Assembly: GCA_033762255.1 (NCBI GenBank)
Contig: JANRLT010000007.1
Coordinates: forward strand, 226,059-290,058
DNA length: 64,000 nucleotides
Direction of reading: 5' to 3'
Source of the DNA: Pirellulales bacterium
GTDB lineage: Bacteria > Planctomycetota > Planctomycetia > Pirellulales > JALHPA01
The position numbers and the translations under genes are program-made. Positions 16,863 to 25,919 of the stretch are shown here, one piece after another (position 1 is the first letter of the stretch; the number at the start of each line of letters is the position of its first letter). Below the pieces are notes generated by a model that searched no databases, was not told the DNA's origin, and saw only the letters and a list, made by a program, of their open reading frames with translations.

Positions 16863-17978
16863 CTAGCGTAAGGCCGCGACGCAGCATTCTTGCCGATTGT
16901 GGCTCAGTTGCCGGGCCTGCACGTGGGCGTACCCCCAGCTTTTCACAGTTGCCAAAAAATCGGGCAATTCCGCCGCCAGTCGATAGTCCGGCAGCTTCAG
17001 CGTCAAAATCAATCCCTCGGCCCGCACATGCTGGTTCGTCACGATGCCGCCGATGGTGTCCAGCGTATATTGCGGGGTGACATTGATATCCGCCGTGATC
17101 CAGCGCACGCCGCGCAAGGCTGTTTTGCGAATTTCATGCCCGCGTCTGCGCCAATGCTTGAACTTTCGCTCCGCCAACACGCGCTCGTCCATTTGGGCCG
17201 GATCCACGCCAATGACCCGCAACCCCGCGCGTAAGAGCGCCTGGCTGGCTCCGCCGGGCGCGCTGCCAATCTCGAGCGCGATCTGGTTCCGTTCAATCGG
17301 GAACCGCCACGTGGCCAGCGCTTCGCGCATTTTCACATACGCCCGCGAGACCATATCCGGCGGCGGCTCACACTGAAAGATTCCCCCCGGCCAGCGCGTC
17401 CAGGGAGCTCCCCGGCGGATCGTGTGCCACCCACACCACCATTCGTCGGGCTCCACCTGAATCACCTCCAGCACCCGCTGTCCGGCGCGCAGCGGCAGCG
17501 CGTCCCCATCACTATTCCTACGCAAGATTTCCCCGGGCAACAGTGTCCGCAAAAATTCCGTGGCGGCGATCGTTTCCGCGGTCGGCCCCGGCTCATAACC
17601 GTGATCCCCCACGGTCTGCGCATCGCGGCACGAGACAAACACTTGCTCAAACGGCAACAGCGTCCCCTGCTTATCCAGGGCGTCGTGGCTTTTAGCCGCC
17701 ATTTCCGCTAGCCGCGGGGCCACGGTTTCCCCTTGGGCCCCCCATTCCGCCGGCGACCCCGCCAGCTTGCCCAGCGACCAGTTCCATGATCTGGCAAACG
17801 TCGTTCCCAGATCCAGGTCGTCTGGCAACGCCAAATCCGGCGAAACCTTGAACGTTACAAATCCCGGACGGGAAAAACTGGCGGACAGGCCCGGCCAGCG
17901 TAAGGCCAATTCTTGTTTTAACGGAGCCTCGGCCCCCCGTTGGCACGTGGCCAGTAAAAAACGCGGCGCGGCGGCCAT
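16863..17978 (-). CDS. RlmM-like rRNA 2'-O-methyltransferase (FtsJ fold)
   Basis: The 371-residue protein has an N-terminal THUMP-like region (about 1-150, starting RFLLATCQRGAEAPLKQELA) and a C-terminal Rossmann methyltransferase. Its AdoMet motif I reads ALEIGSAPGGASQALLRAG, followed by VIGVDPAQMDE, then an ITADINV strand and an ILTLKLPDYR strand carrying the catalytic Lys expected in FtsJ/RlmM enzymes. RlmM methylates C2498 of 23S rRNA. The length and domain order fit, but orthology to the gammaproteobacterial enzyme is not proven, so no symbol is given. It is transcribed in the same direction as the aquaporin gene 132 bp upstream. Confidence 0.82.
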   Translation of the reverse strand: MAAAPRFLLATCQRGAEAPLKQELALRWPGLSASFSRPGFVTFKVSPDLALPDDLDLGTTFARSWNWSLGKLAGSPAEWGAQGETVAPRLAEMAAKSHDALDKQGTLLPFEQVFVSCRDAQTVGDHGYEPGPTAETIAATEFLRTLLPGEILRRNSDGDALPLRAGQRVLEVIQVEPDEWWCGWHTIRRGAPWTRWPGGIFQCEPPPDMVSRAYVKMREALATWRFPIERNQIALEIGSAPGGASQALLRAGLRVIGVDPAQMDERVLAERKFKHWRRRGHEIRKTALRGVRWITADINVTPQYTLDTIGGIVTNQHVRAEGLILTLKLPDYRLAAELPDFLATVKSWGYAHVQARQLSHNRQECCVAALR

Positions 17979-18110
17979 AAGGCAAGCGACCTGGGCAAAT
18001 GGGTATTTGCACGAAAAGGAATAAACACAAACTACCCAGTTTACCAGCTTGCCCTGCCCATTAGCACCCCTAGCGCCGCCCTAGGGTATGAAAATAAAAT
18101 GGGGGCAAAC

Positions 18111-18794
18111 TTAGCGCTGTTCAGGCTCGTTGCTGAGGAACATCACATTGTACAAAATGCCCCCCACGACCGCACCGATGGCGGGCCCGATGATGTACAA
18201 ATGCAGGTAGGAAAGGTCATTCTTGGCAAGTGCCGGCCCAAAAGTGCGGGCGGGATTCATGCTGGCCCCGGTGAGTGCCCCGCCCATGAGGATATCCGCG
18301 ACCAGGGTAAAGGCGATGGCCACGCCGATGATGTTGCCGCTTTTGAGCGCGACGCCATTGGCAAAGACCGCACAGATCAGAAAGAAGGTTAGGACAGCCT
18401 CGACAACGACCAGTTTGGTGGGGTCGGCGTTGGCTTTTCCCGGAGAGAGCGAGCCGAGCGTTTGCCCGAGGTCACTATCGGGTCCCAGAATATACAGCAG
18501 CAGATAGCCAGCGGCGGCACCGCCCGCCATTTGGGCGATCCAGTAAACAATTGACTTGCCAATGTCAATTTTGCCGGTGAGCAGTAGCGCCAGGGTCACC
18601 GCCGGATTGACATGCGCCCCGGAAATCCAACCCCAGGTGTAGATAATTACCACCAAGGCAAAGCCGTGGGCGAGCGCCACACCGACGATCCCCGCGCCGT
18701 TGCTGCCAGCCAGCGCCCCCGCCCCCGCGCCGAGAAAGACGAGTGTAAACGTGCCAAGAAACTCCGCCACGGCCGCTGGAAACGTCTTGTCCAT
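18111..18794 (-). CDS. MIP-family aquaporin (AqpZ-like)
   Basis: The 227-residue protein has six membrane helices and both half-helix motifs: SGAHVNPAVTLAL (near residue 65) and TGASMNPARTFGPAL (near residue 180). The Arg after the second NPA is the selectivity-filter arginine. Length and loop sizes fit a water channel of the AqpZ type better than a glycerol facilitator. The start at 18794 has AGGTGGA upstream. No glycerol metabolism genes are adjacent. Confidence 0.92.
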   Translation of the reverse strand: MDKTFPAAVAEFLGTFTLVFLGAGAGALAGSNGAGIVGVALAHGFALVVIIYTWGWISGAHVNPAVTLALLLTGKIDIGKSIVYWIAQMAGGAAAGYLLLYILGPDSDLGQTLGSLSPGKANADPTKLVVVEAVLTFFLICAVFANGVALKSGNIIGVAIAFTLVADILMGGALTGASMNPARTFGPALAKNDLSYLHLYIIGPAIGAVVGGILYNVMFLSNEPEQR

Positions 18795-18882
18795 AAGATT
18801 CCACCTGGGAAAAGATCAAGGAAATAGCAAAGTTGCACCGCAGTATAGCCTGCTACTAAAAAAAAGTGCAACCGGGGAATGG

Positions 18883-18905
18883 TAGCGGAATTCGCCAGAA
18901 TTCCG
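18883..18905 (+). repeat. REP-like hairpin, copy 1
   Basis: TAG then CGGAATTC-GCCA-GAATTCCG, a perfect 8-bp stem with a 4-base loop. The same unit recurs at 18985-19007. Confidence 0.7.
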
Positions 18906-18943
18906 AGGGGGCACTATAAAGATGTCAATAAAACGGATCGTTA

Positions 18944-18966
18944 CGGAACTTTTGCAAGTTCCGCTA
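18944..18966 (-). repeat. REP-like hairpin, copy 2 (inverted, different stem)
   Basis: CGGAACTT-TTGC-AAGTTCCG followed by CTA: the same unit on the other strand, with stem positions changed in pairs relative to copies 1 and 3. Confidence 0.65.
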
Positions 18967-18984
18967 CGGATAAGTTTGGTCGCG

Positions 18985-19007
18985 TAGCGGAATTCGCCAG
19001 AATTCCG
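18985..19007 (+). repeat. REP-like hairpin, copy 3
   Basis: Identical to copy 1 over the GTAGCGG flank, stem and loop. Confidence 0.7.
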
Positions 19008-19014
19008 AATGTAT

Positions 19015-19082
19015 TGACAAGGCGTAGAGGGACAGGAGTCTGCCGCGAACTAGCTCGTTTGCCTAATACGCTTTCACCGTGT
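19015..19082 (+). repeat. 68-bp direct repeat, copy A
   Basis: Begins TGACAAGGCGTAGAGGGACA and ends CGCTTTCACCGTGT. Matches copy B at 64 of 68 positions by eye. Confidence 0.75.
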
Positions 19083-19446
19083 CAGACTCCCGACCCCGAA
19101 TCTCTAGGTTTACAGGCTGAAGCCCGTACCGCAGTGAGCCTTGTGGGCCAAAGGCCCGACCTATCCCAGCCTAGGGCAAGCGCAGCGTCGCCCTAGGATA
19201 ATGGAAAAGTATAAAGGGAAGGGCCAACGGCCCGATTCATCAGCTGAATTTCACGAATCAATTTGGAAAATTCAAAAAAATCAGCCTTAAAGCCGCGAAG
19301 TCGTATCAGGTTGGAGTGCGTTTTTGGTTATGAGAGTGTGCCACGCCGCCGCTGCGCGGCTCTGGGTCCAATCCATCCTGCGATCCGGGGGTTTGCACCC
19401 CCGGCTAGAATACTGACGCCGCTGCGCGGCTAAAATTTCATTCCGG

Positions 19447-19514
19447 TGACAAGGCGTAGAGGGACAGGAGTATTCCGCGAACTAGCCCCTTTGCCTAATA
19501 CGCTTTCACCGTGT
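19447..19514 (+). repeat. 68-bp direct repeat, copy B
   Basis: The second copy, offset by 432 bases from copy A. The four differences cluster in two pairs. Confidence 0.75.
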
Positions 19515-19565
19515 AAACCAAATACCAGACTCCATTACTCCAAACTCCATTACTCTCCACCCCCC

Positions 19566-20078
19566 CTACACATCCGCCATCTTGGGCGAGGCCAACCATA
19601 GCAATTCCCCCTGGCCTAGTTGGGGCGGCGGATCGCAACGGATGGCGGCAATGGCCCCTTTGGTAAAGTGCAGCCCTCCGCCGCTAAGGCCCAGCCAAGC
19701 CCCGCACATGCTGGACATATCGGGCATGTGCCCCACCCAGGCCTGATCTTCGGCCAGGGCATTCGCTGGATGTCCCTGGGTTGTGGTCCAGACATCGCGG
19801 GGACGCGCGCCGCAGCCTAGTTCATCGATTGAAATCACGGTGGCGGAATATTTGTGCGTGTCGGCCAGCCATTCGGCCAAGAGGTCCGCCGTTTGGCGGC
19901 AGCGAACATAGGGGCTGGTAAATATGACGCGCGGGCGGATATCCGCCGGTTCCAGATAATTGAGCCAGCGGATAAAGCGCTTGCGTCCCTCGGCGGTCAG
20001 GGGCCGCTGGCGATCGTCGGGATACCGCGGATCGCCAAAGTCCCCCGCCCAGGCGTGCCGCATCAGGTATAAGATCAT
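19566..20078 (-). CDS. sixA: SixA-type phosphohistidine phosphatase (histidine phosphatase superfamily)
   Basis: From ATG 20078 the protein is 170 residues, the usual size for SixA. It opens MILYLMRHAWAGDFG, with the catalytic RHA(x) motif at about residues 7-9. Further motifs are DRQRPLTAEGRKR (the LTxxGxxR signature), FTSPYVRCRQTADLLAEW and VGHMPDMS, the second catalytic His. It hydrolyses phosphohistidine or related phosphoesters in the cytosol. A 15-residue in-frame extension upstream does not resemble the family. The neighbouring RNase HII-like gene is on the same strand, 125 bp upstream. Confidence 0.9.
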   Translation of the reverse strand: MILYLMRHAWAGDFGDPRYPDDRQRPLTAEGRKRFIRWLNYLEPADIRPRVIFTSPYVRCRQTADLLAEWLADTHKYSATVISIDELGCGARPRDVWTTTQGHPANALAEDQAWVGHMPDMSSMCGAWLGLSGGGLHFTKGAIAAIRCDPPPQLGQGELLWLASPKMADV

Positions 20079-20203
20079 GGTCGGTTCCGATTGGTGTTTT
20101 CGCGCATGGAAGCAGAATATCAATCAACGCACTCGTGTTTTGCAATTTACCACTTACTTATAGGAACCGTGGGCTAGCGCCCGACGGCTGATGCACGCAC
20201 CAC

Positions 20204-21214
20204 TCACTTCCAGCGAATGACCTGTTCATCGGCGATGGCCAGTTCGCTTAGCCGGGGACGAATCTCCAGGATAAACCGCCGGGCATCGACCGTGTAACCG
20301 GCGGTGGGGCGCAACTGTTCCATTTGCCCGCACCAAAAATGGTTCCAACCACGCATGGCCAATTCGCGCACATACTTGGCCGTCATGGAGGCCGCCGCGG
20401 TCGGCAAGGCCCGTTCGCCATTCACCAAAAAGTGCGCCCCGCGCGAAACGCCGTCAGTCCGCCAAGTATAATGACTGGCTTCCTGTGATTCCAATTCCAC
20501 GTTGATCCAGTCCAGTTCCCACTCGTTTTGCAGCATGGCCCCATAACGATTACGCGCGCCTTGCTTGTCGGCAAAAATCTCCACCGGTTCCGCGGCATAC
20601 TGGTTCAATAGTTCTCGAACCAGTTTTGCCCCCACGTCAAACAACAACAGGCTTTTATTTTGTGCATTTCGCGCCAGTTGCGCATTGTACTCCGCCGGCC
20701 AGAGCGCGGCCGCCCGTAGCTGCAACAGTTCCACACTCTCATTCCGCAATTCACGGGCCAATTTGTCTGCGGGAAATAATTCCTCGGGGGTTTGAGCGAG
20801 GGGCAGGGCACACTCTTCGCGCCATTCCCACGGCTGCCGCGTCGAGTCCGGGAACATCCCCAACCCGGCCAAAAAATTTAGCAAGTCGGTCGAGACTGGC
20901 TGATGGCTGGCCACCGTGGGTGAGGCGCTTTGCCGCGCTAGCCACTCGGCCGCGACCCGGGACAGCGACAAGACACCCCGCTCTAACTCGGAAAATCCCC
21001 CCCGCCCATGCACGAGCTTGGAATCGGCGATCCACAACGGGGGGACGGGGCCGGCGTTGTCAGGCTCGGGAGGCGCAGGGCTGATAAACCGCCGCAACCG
21101 ATGATACAAACTTAAACAGGGGCAATCATCCGGTACCCGCCACGCGCTGACGGCCACCACCAAGGGACCCAGCGGCGGCCCATAGCCCGCCTCATCCCAG
21201 CCAATCAAAATCAT
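20204..21214 (-). CDS. RNase HII-like protein with a large insertion
   Basis: The 336-residue protein starts MILIGWDEAGYGPPLGPLVV, a variant of the RNase HII motif DEAGRGPLAGPVV: the acidic pair is kept and Arg is replaced by Tyr. IADSKLVHG corresponds to the DSK motif, EIFADKQGARNRY supplies a further Asp, and PTAAASMTAKYVREL is the counterpart of the AAASI-AK-TRD motif. Ordinary RNase HII is about 200 residues; here about 120 residues are inserted between the DSK and ADKQ motifs. It probably cleaves RNA in RNA-DNA hybrids, but the Tyr in the GRG position, where the 2'-OH is sensed, leaves specificity uncertain. Confidence 0.7.
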   Translation of the reverse strand: MILIGWDEAGYGPPLGPLVVAVSAWRVPDDCPCLSLYHRLRRFISPAPPEPDNAGPVPPLWIADSKLVHGRGGFSELERGVLSLSRVAAEWLARQSASPTVASHQPVSTDLLNFLAGLGMFPDSTRQPWEWREECALPLAQTPEELFPADKLARELRNESVELLQLRAAALWPAEYNAQLARNAQNKSLLLFDVGAKLVRELLNQYAAEPVEIFADKQGARNRYGAMLQNEWELDWINVELESQEASHYTWRTDGVSRGAHFLVNGERALPTAAASMTAKYVRELAMRGWNHFWCGQMEQLRPTAGYTVDARRFILEIRPRLSELAIADEQVIRWK

Positions 21215-21385
21215 AAGGCACCGCCATGAACAATAGGAAAAGTTATGGAAACTGCCATTTGCCTAGACTTGCCGGGGCCAGCCGCCGCATCTAGCCGGGA
21301 TACTGGCTAGCTAGTATCCTGGGAAGTAGGTTAAATAGCCAATTGCCCGTGCCATCTAAACTTCGCCCACCCCGCGTACCTTATC

Positions 21386-22105
21386 ATGCTGCGAATCACC
21401 AATTTGCGTAAGTCCTATCGTGATCCCGCCGGCGGGGAAATGCCCATATTAGAAATTACCCAGTTTGACATTCCCGCCGGAGGACAGACGGTCCTGGTTG
21501 GGCGCAGCGGCTGTGGAAAAACGACCCTCTTGCACACGATCGCGGGAATCATCCGTCCCGATGCCGGAGAAGTGCTGGTCGATCAAACCGACATCACCAA
21601 ACTGGGCGAGGCGGTCCGCGACCGCTTTCGCGCCAGTAAAATTGGCTACGTGTTTCAAACGTTCAACCTGCTGCCAGCGTTTTCCGCCCTCGAAAACGTG
21701 CTACTCGGCATGACGTTTTCCAGCAAGGGGGCTGATCGTGCGCGGGCGGAAGAACTACTCGCACGGGTCGGCCTGGGCCATCGCCTGCAGCACAAGCCGG
21801 GGCAATTATCCGTGGGAGAACGCCAGCGCGTCGCGGTAGCGCGGGCGCTGGCCAACCGTCCTAAACTGCTTTTGGCCGACGAGCCGACGGCAAATGTGGA
21901 CACCCGCAACCAGCAGGGGGTGATTGATCTGATTCGCGAATGCTGCGCCCAGGACCAGGTGAGCTTACTATTGGTCACGCACGCGCCCGAGGTGGCCAGC
22001 CAGTTTGAACGGGTGGTCAACCTGGAGGAATTGAATTTGGCGGTGCGGCCGCGACAGGCCACGACCCCAACGCCGAGCGCGGGGGGAGTTGGCTCCGGCA
22101 GGTAA
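21386..22105 (+). CDS. ABC transporter ATP-binding protein (LolD/MacB-type)
   Basis: The 239-residue protein has Walker A (LVGRSGCGKTTLLHTIAG), the Q-loop (GYVFQTFNLLPAFSALENV), the signature (QLSVGERQRVAVARAL), Walker B (LLLADEPTANVD) and the H-loop His (LLVTHAPEVA). The Q-loop and the QxxLLP sequence place it in the LolD/MacB/FtsE branch, which powers lipoprotein sorting or type VII ABC systems. No permease gene is beside it: the next gene is a convergent pseudopilin. The signature has VGE in place of GGE, a mild change. Confidence 0.9.
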   Translation: MLRITNLRKSYRDPAGGEMPILEITQFDIPAGGQTVLVGRSGCGKTTLLHTIAGIIRPDAGEVLVDQTDITKLGEAVRDRFRASKIGYVFQTFNLLPAFSALENVLLGMTFSSKGADRARAEELLARVGLGHRLQHKPGQLSVGERQRVAVARALANRPKLLLADEPTANVDTRNQQGVIDLIRECCAQDQVSLLLVTHAPEVASQFERVVNLEELNLAVRPRQATTPTPSAGGVGSGR

Positions 22106-22184
22106 CCCCCCATCAACGTCACGTCCCCTGATATGCCCCACACGCCTCTTCGCATCGCCAGCGATTTCTGTCCATTGCCAGCGA

Positions 22185-23243
22185 TTATTGACCCAGGACA
22201 GAGGATGTTTCGTACAAAGTTCCCATAAACATTTGTCCATCCGCCCGGTGACCTAGGACGCGGTGGACAAAGCGATTAACATCGTAACTAAGCGTTTGTA
22301 CGCTGCCATCGCACATTACCATGTTAAAAACGGTCGTGTGAGCGGAGCCAAAAAAGTCGGCCCCGCCGCCGTTATTTGCATTGACGTCAAACTGCGGCGG
22401 ATTTTGGGTACCGCGGATGTTGTCCCAATCATAGGCGACATCCCAACCTTGGTCATCATCCGAGGCCTGGCCGCTTTCGTACAAAGCGGCGTCAATATAG
22501 CGCTCTCCGGCCAAATAGGTCTTGGACTGGCCATCCTTGATCGCACTGGAGGTCCACTCACTGCGGATCGAAACAATCCCCGTGGTGTTGTGGTCCCTAG
22601 AGTAATTATTTCCCGCGGTTTCCAGGGGTTTCCATTGTGCGTTGGTAAACGTGAGTGCATTTGCTTGCGGACCAAATTCAGGAATTCCCGCAAAGGCCAC
22701 ATCCCCTCCGTTCGCCGCATAATCCGTGCGAGCGATGCCGTTGCGTATCAGGTTATTGTCCATATTCACATAACGGGGATTGGGCATGGCCCACGTCAAT
22801 GCGCGGCGGCGGGTGGGACAATTAAAGACAGCCACGGGCGTCGCGGCCCGCTTGGCGTGCTGCTGATGTTTTAGGGTTTGATTTACCACGCCCTTGCCTA
22901 AGTCATGCAACGCGGGTTCTTCAATGTAGGGCAAAATATTATAAAACCAACTTCCGGGTTGCTTGCGGGTAAATCCCCGGTCGGCGTCCCCCGCCCAGCC
23001 CCAACCCCAACCCCCCGTTGGATAAAACTTTTGCGCAGTTTCATGGAGCTTAGCCCCGGTCCCCAGGTTGCGCAGGTTGTTTTTGCACTGGACGCGGTTG
23101 CCGCTTTCGCGAGCTTGTTGCACCGCGGGCAAGAGCATCGACACCAAGATGCCGATGATCGAAATCACCACCAACAACTCAACCAGGGTAAAGCCGCGCG
23201 TGACGGGGCGTGAACAACGATTTGCGGGCAGGGAATGGATCAT
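22185..23243 (-). CDS. DUF1559 pseudopilin-like protein, paralogue 1
   Basis: From ATG 23243 the protein is 352 residues. A short basic leader (SRPVTRG) precedes the type IV prepilin cleavage site [17 protein letters not shown], which becomes the N-terminal helix. The DUF1559 domain follows, ending with the H-X9-DG motif ([15 protein letters not shown], near residue 315). Such proteins are exported and probably assembled or anchored like minor pilins; the ligand is unknown. It is the last of three tandem paralogues on the minus strand, with 87 bp to the next. Confidence 0.9.
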   Translation of the reverse strand: MIHSLPANRCSRPVTRGFTLVELLVVISIIGILVSMLLPAVQQARESGNRVQCKNNLRNLGTGAKLHETAQKFYPTGGWGWGWAGDADRGFTRKQPGSWFYNILPYIEEPALHDLGKGVVNQTLKHQQHAKRAATPVAVFNCPTRRRALTWAMPNPRYVNMDNNLIRNGIARTDYAANGGDVAFAGIPEFGPQANALTFTNAQWKPLETAGNNYSRDHNTTGIVSIRSEWTSSAIKDGQSKTYLAGERYIDAALYESGQASDDDQGWDVAYDWDNIRGTQNPPQFDVNANNGGGADFFGSAHTTVFNMVMCDGSVQTLSYDVNRFVHRVLGHRADGQMFMGTLYETSSVLGQ

Positions 23244-23330
23244 CGGATGGTTCTTGGTGTTGGCGGAATGGGCGCGGAGCGATCCGCAAAAACGTTGAAA
23301 ATCAGGGAAAAATGACAAAAGTGGCGGGAT

Positions 23331-24332
23331 TTATTGGGCAATCTCGCTCGAGTCGATAAAGCGGCCATTGATCTGCTGGCCGTCGGCGCGATTTCCCAGG
23401 ACCCGATTCAAATCCTTATTAATGGTGTAGGCTAGCGACTGCACGCTGCCATCGCAAAACGCCATGTTAAAGGTTGTGGTATGCGCCGAGCCAAATAATT
23501 CCCAGCGGTCGTTGCTAATCCGGATAAAGTCGTTTTCCGGGGCACGATGCGTCCAGCGCGTGCTGTCGTTATTGTAGCCGGTGTTCCAGCCTTCGTTATC
23601 GTCGTTGGCCTCACCCGATTCATAATCACTGCTATAGATGTGCCTTTCTCCCATGAGATAGGTTTTGCTGGAACCATCCTTGATCATGGCCGGGGTGCAT
23701 TCGCTCCGGACATAAATCACCCCCGTGGCATTTAAACCCGGGGCATAACTAGCGGCATCGATCGCGGCGGGTTTGCCATTGAGCAGATTGGGGCCCGCCC
23801 CTTCGTGGTCCCCCTGGCCGAGATCGCCGGCATTGGCGGCGTAATCCGTGCGTCCAATCAGTCGGGGGTTATTAATGTTATGAAACAGTCCCGGCAGCTT
23901 GAACGGCAAACCTTGGGGAATGCGCCGCGAAGGACAATTCATGAACGTGAGCGGGGTTTCAGTCCGGATGCGCCCTTGCTCGCGCTTGATGGCTTCGGGC
24001 TGGCCTTTGCCCAAGTCATGCAGCGCGTTTTCCTCTAAATAGGGGAGCAAATTGTAAATCCACCCGCCAACTTGCCGACGAGTAAACCCCCGGTCGGGAT
24101 CGCCCGTCCAGCGGTACCCCCAACCACCCGATGGCAAAAAACGCTGTGTTTGCAAGTGGCTTTTACAGGCGGTCGCCAGGTTTTTTAAATTATTTTGGCA
24201 GGACAAGCGATTCGCGCTTTCCCGCGCTTGTTGCACCGCGGGCAAGAGCATTGACACCAGAATGCCAATGATCGAAATCACCACCAACAACTCCACCAGG
24301 GTGAAGCCGTTAAGTGTATTTTTATTTATCAT
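23331..24332 (-). CDS. DUF1559 pseudopilin-like protein, paralogue 2
   Basis: The ATG at 24332 gives 333 residues and a leader of only nine residues (MINKNTLNG) before [11 protein letters not shown]. The start keeps clear of the upstream paralogue, which ends at 24361. The H-X9-DG motif reads [15 protein letters not shown]. An 85-bp stretch encoding the prepilin helix is identical to paralogue 3, although the rest has diverged strongly. Confidence 0.9.
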   Translation of the reverse strand: MINKNTLNGFTLVELLVVISIIGILVSMLLPAVQQARESANRLSCQNNLKNLATACKSHLQTQRFLPSGGWGYRWTGDPDRGFTRRQVGGWIYNLLPYLEENALHDLGKGQPEAIKREQGRIRTETPLTFMNCPSRRIPQGLPFKLPGLFHNINNPRLIGRTDYAANAGDLGQGDHEGAGPNLLNGKPAAIDAASYAPGLNATGVIYVRSECTPAMIKDGSSKTYLMGERHIYSSDYESGEANDDNEGWNTGYNNDSTRWTHRAPENDFIRISNDRWELFGSAHTTTFNMAFCDGSVQSLAYTINKDLNRVLGNRADGQQINGRFIDSSEIAQ

Positions 24333-24360
24333 GGAAAAAATGCCTACAAAAGTGCGAAGC

Positions 24361-25434
24361 TTATTCAATGCTTTCCGTGCTTTGCATGACGTTATTGAAC
24401 AATTGCCCGTCGTCTCGACCACCTAACACAAAATGCACACGGGTATTGATTTCGTGGGATATTTGTTTTACCGCCCCATCGCACATGCCCATGTTAAAGG
24501 TGGTCGTGTGCGCGGAACCAAAGTTCTGGTTTCCTTCCCCTTGGCGGTTGGCCGGGACCATTTGATCATTCAGCGGGGGAATAACACTGACCGTATTGCC
24601 GCGCTTTTCGCCAGTCCACCGATTAACGTCCCAGTCATACCCGGAATCCCAGCTTTGGTCGTCATCCGATGGGTTTCCCGTGTCATAGGTGGTGAAATGC
24701 AAATACCTCTCGCCTAGGATATAGGTTTTGGAGGTGCCATCGCGGACCATCGCGGCGGTTACTTCGCTGCGAATGTAGGTAATGCCATTATGGTTCAGCA
24801 AGTTTGTTCCGTTATAAAAATTATCCACAGCCTTGCCCGCGCCGGGCGTGTTCTTTAGCACGTTGGTTAAGAATGTCAGGCTCTCTGGGCCGCTGACTTG
24901 GTTGCCGCTCCAGTTCTCAAAACCCAAGTTCCCCCCATTGCCCGCGTAATCATTGGTGGCAATCTGCGTCGGATCCTGGGCATTGATGTAATCAAATTTT
25001 TTAAATGGGCGGGTCTCGGCCCGACGGCGGGTGGGACAGCTATACAATGAAATAGGGGTTGCCATGCGCCGGCCCGCGGCTTGTTCCTTGGCCAGTTGCG
25101 CCTGTCCCTTCCCCTGGTCATGCAGCGGACCTTCTTCAATAAACGGCAGGATGTTGTACATCCACCCACCCGGCTGTTTGCGGCTAAACCCCAAATCCGG
25201 ATCCCCCGCCCAGCGATACCCCCAGCCACCCGTGGGATAATGCTTGTGTTGGGAAAGATGTTGCAGACAGGCTTGGGTCATGTTGCGCACATTGTTAGCG
25301 CATTGTGCACGACGGGCGGTTTCCCGGGCTTGTTGCACCGCGGGCAAGAGCATTGACACCAGAATGCCAATGATCGAAATCACCACCAACAACTCCACCA
25401 GGGTGAAGCCGTGTTGTTTGACAGATGCCTTCAT
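24361..25434 (-). CDS. DUF1559 pseudopilin-like protein, paralogue 3
   Basis: The 357-residue protein starts MKASVKQHG then the prepilin motif [16 protein letters not shown]. The DUF1559 domain ends with [15 protein letters not shown]. It is the first gene of the three-gene array; the intergenic space to paralogue 2 is only 28 bp, so they are probably one transcript. The promoter should lie between 25435 and about 25620. Confidence 0.9.
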   Translation of the reverse strand: MKASVKQHGFTLVELLVVISIIGILVSMLLPAVQQARETARRAQCANNVRNMTQACLQHLSQHKHYPTGGWGYRWAGDPDLGFSRKQPGGWMYNILPFIEEGPLHDQGKGQAQLAKEQAAGRRMATPISLYSCPTRRRAETRPFKKFDYINAQDPTQIATNDYAGNGGNLGFENWSGNQVSGPESLTFLTNVLKNTPGAGKAVDNFYNGTNLLNHNGITYIRSEVTAAMVRDGTSKTYILGERYLHFTTYDTGNPSDDDQSWDSGYDWDVNRWTGEKRGNTVSVIPPLNDQMVPANRQGEGNQNFGSAHTTTFNMGMCDGAVKQISHEINTRVHFVLGGRDDGQLFNNVMQSTESIE

Positions 25435-25919
25435 AGTGTTCCTGGCGAATCAATTTATGGCTAGCGCCCCCCGCTCTCGCCAAAAAGTTTCGCTTGCAGA
25501 GATAAGTCCAGACCCGCCCTTGATAGCCCGGGCTGGCCCAAAGTCGATTATCTCCCCACGTTTGGGAGAAGTCAAGGAAATGGCGAAATAACCGTACTGC
25601 GGGGGGCATTCGCTTGCGCAAAATTTGGCAAAATCCACGAGATCGGCCTTTTTTACCTAGTTGGCCGATTTTTCTGGTAAACCACCCAGAAAAAAGGTAT
25701 ATTTGGGGCGTTCAAACGAATATATTTCGCGCTTTCCGCACTCCTCCCCCACGGCCCGCGTAAATAGGATGGTAAATAACGGGGAGATCCCCTCCCGGGG
25801 CGGCCTTGATCCCCTGCACGGCCTGCCTGTGACGCCAGACCGCGTCCTGGCAACTTAATAATTTAGAACTTCAACCCACACAATTCATATTTTTGGGCAC
25901 TTTCCTTAGGAGGTTGTCG
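25435..25919. other. Divergent intergenic region with two stem-loops
   Basis: No gene is supported in these 485 bp between the pseudopilin array and the Bax-inhibitor gene. Two adjacent inverted repeats lie at about 25643-25692: ATCGGCC/GGCCGAT, then TTTTTCTGG/CCAGAAAAA. Both promoters should be here. Confidence 0.5.
25908..25913 (+). promoter_or_regulatory. Shine-Dalgarno site for the Bax-inhibitor gene
   Basis: AGGAGG six bases before ATG 25920 selects this start over an in-frame start at 25893. Confidence 0.7.

Larger units (their letters stand above)
18795..19565. other. Repeat-rich intergenic region
   Basis: No credible gene is seen in this 771-bp gap. It contains three palindromic REP-like units, a 68-bp direct repeat in two copies, and GCCGCTGCGCGGC palindromes near 19346 and 19420. 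Confidence 0.65.
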
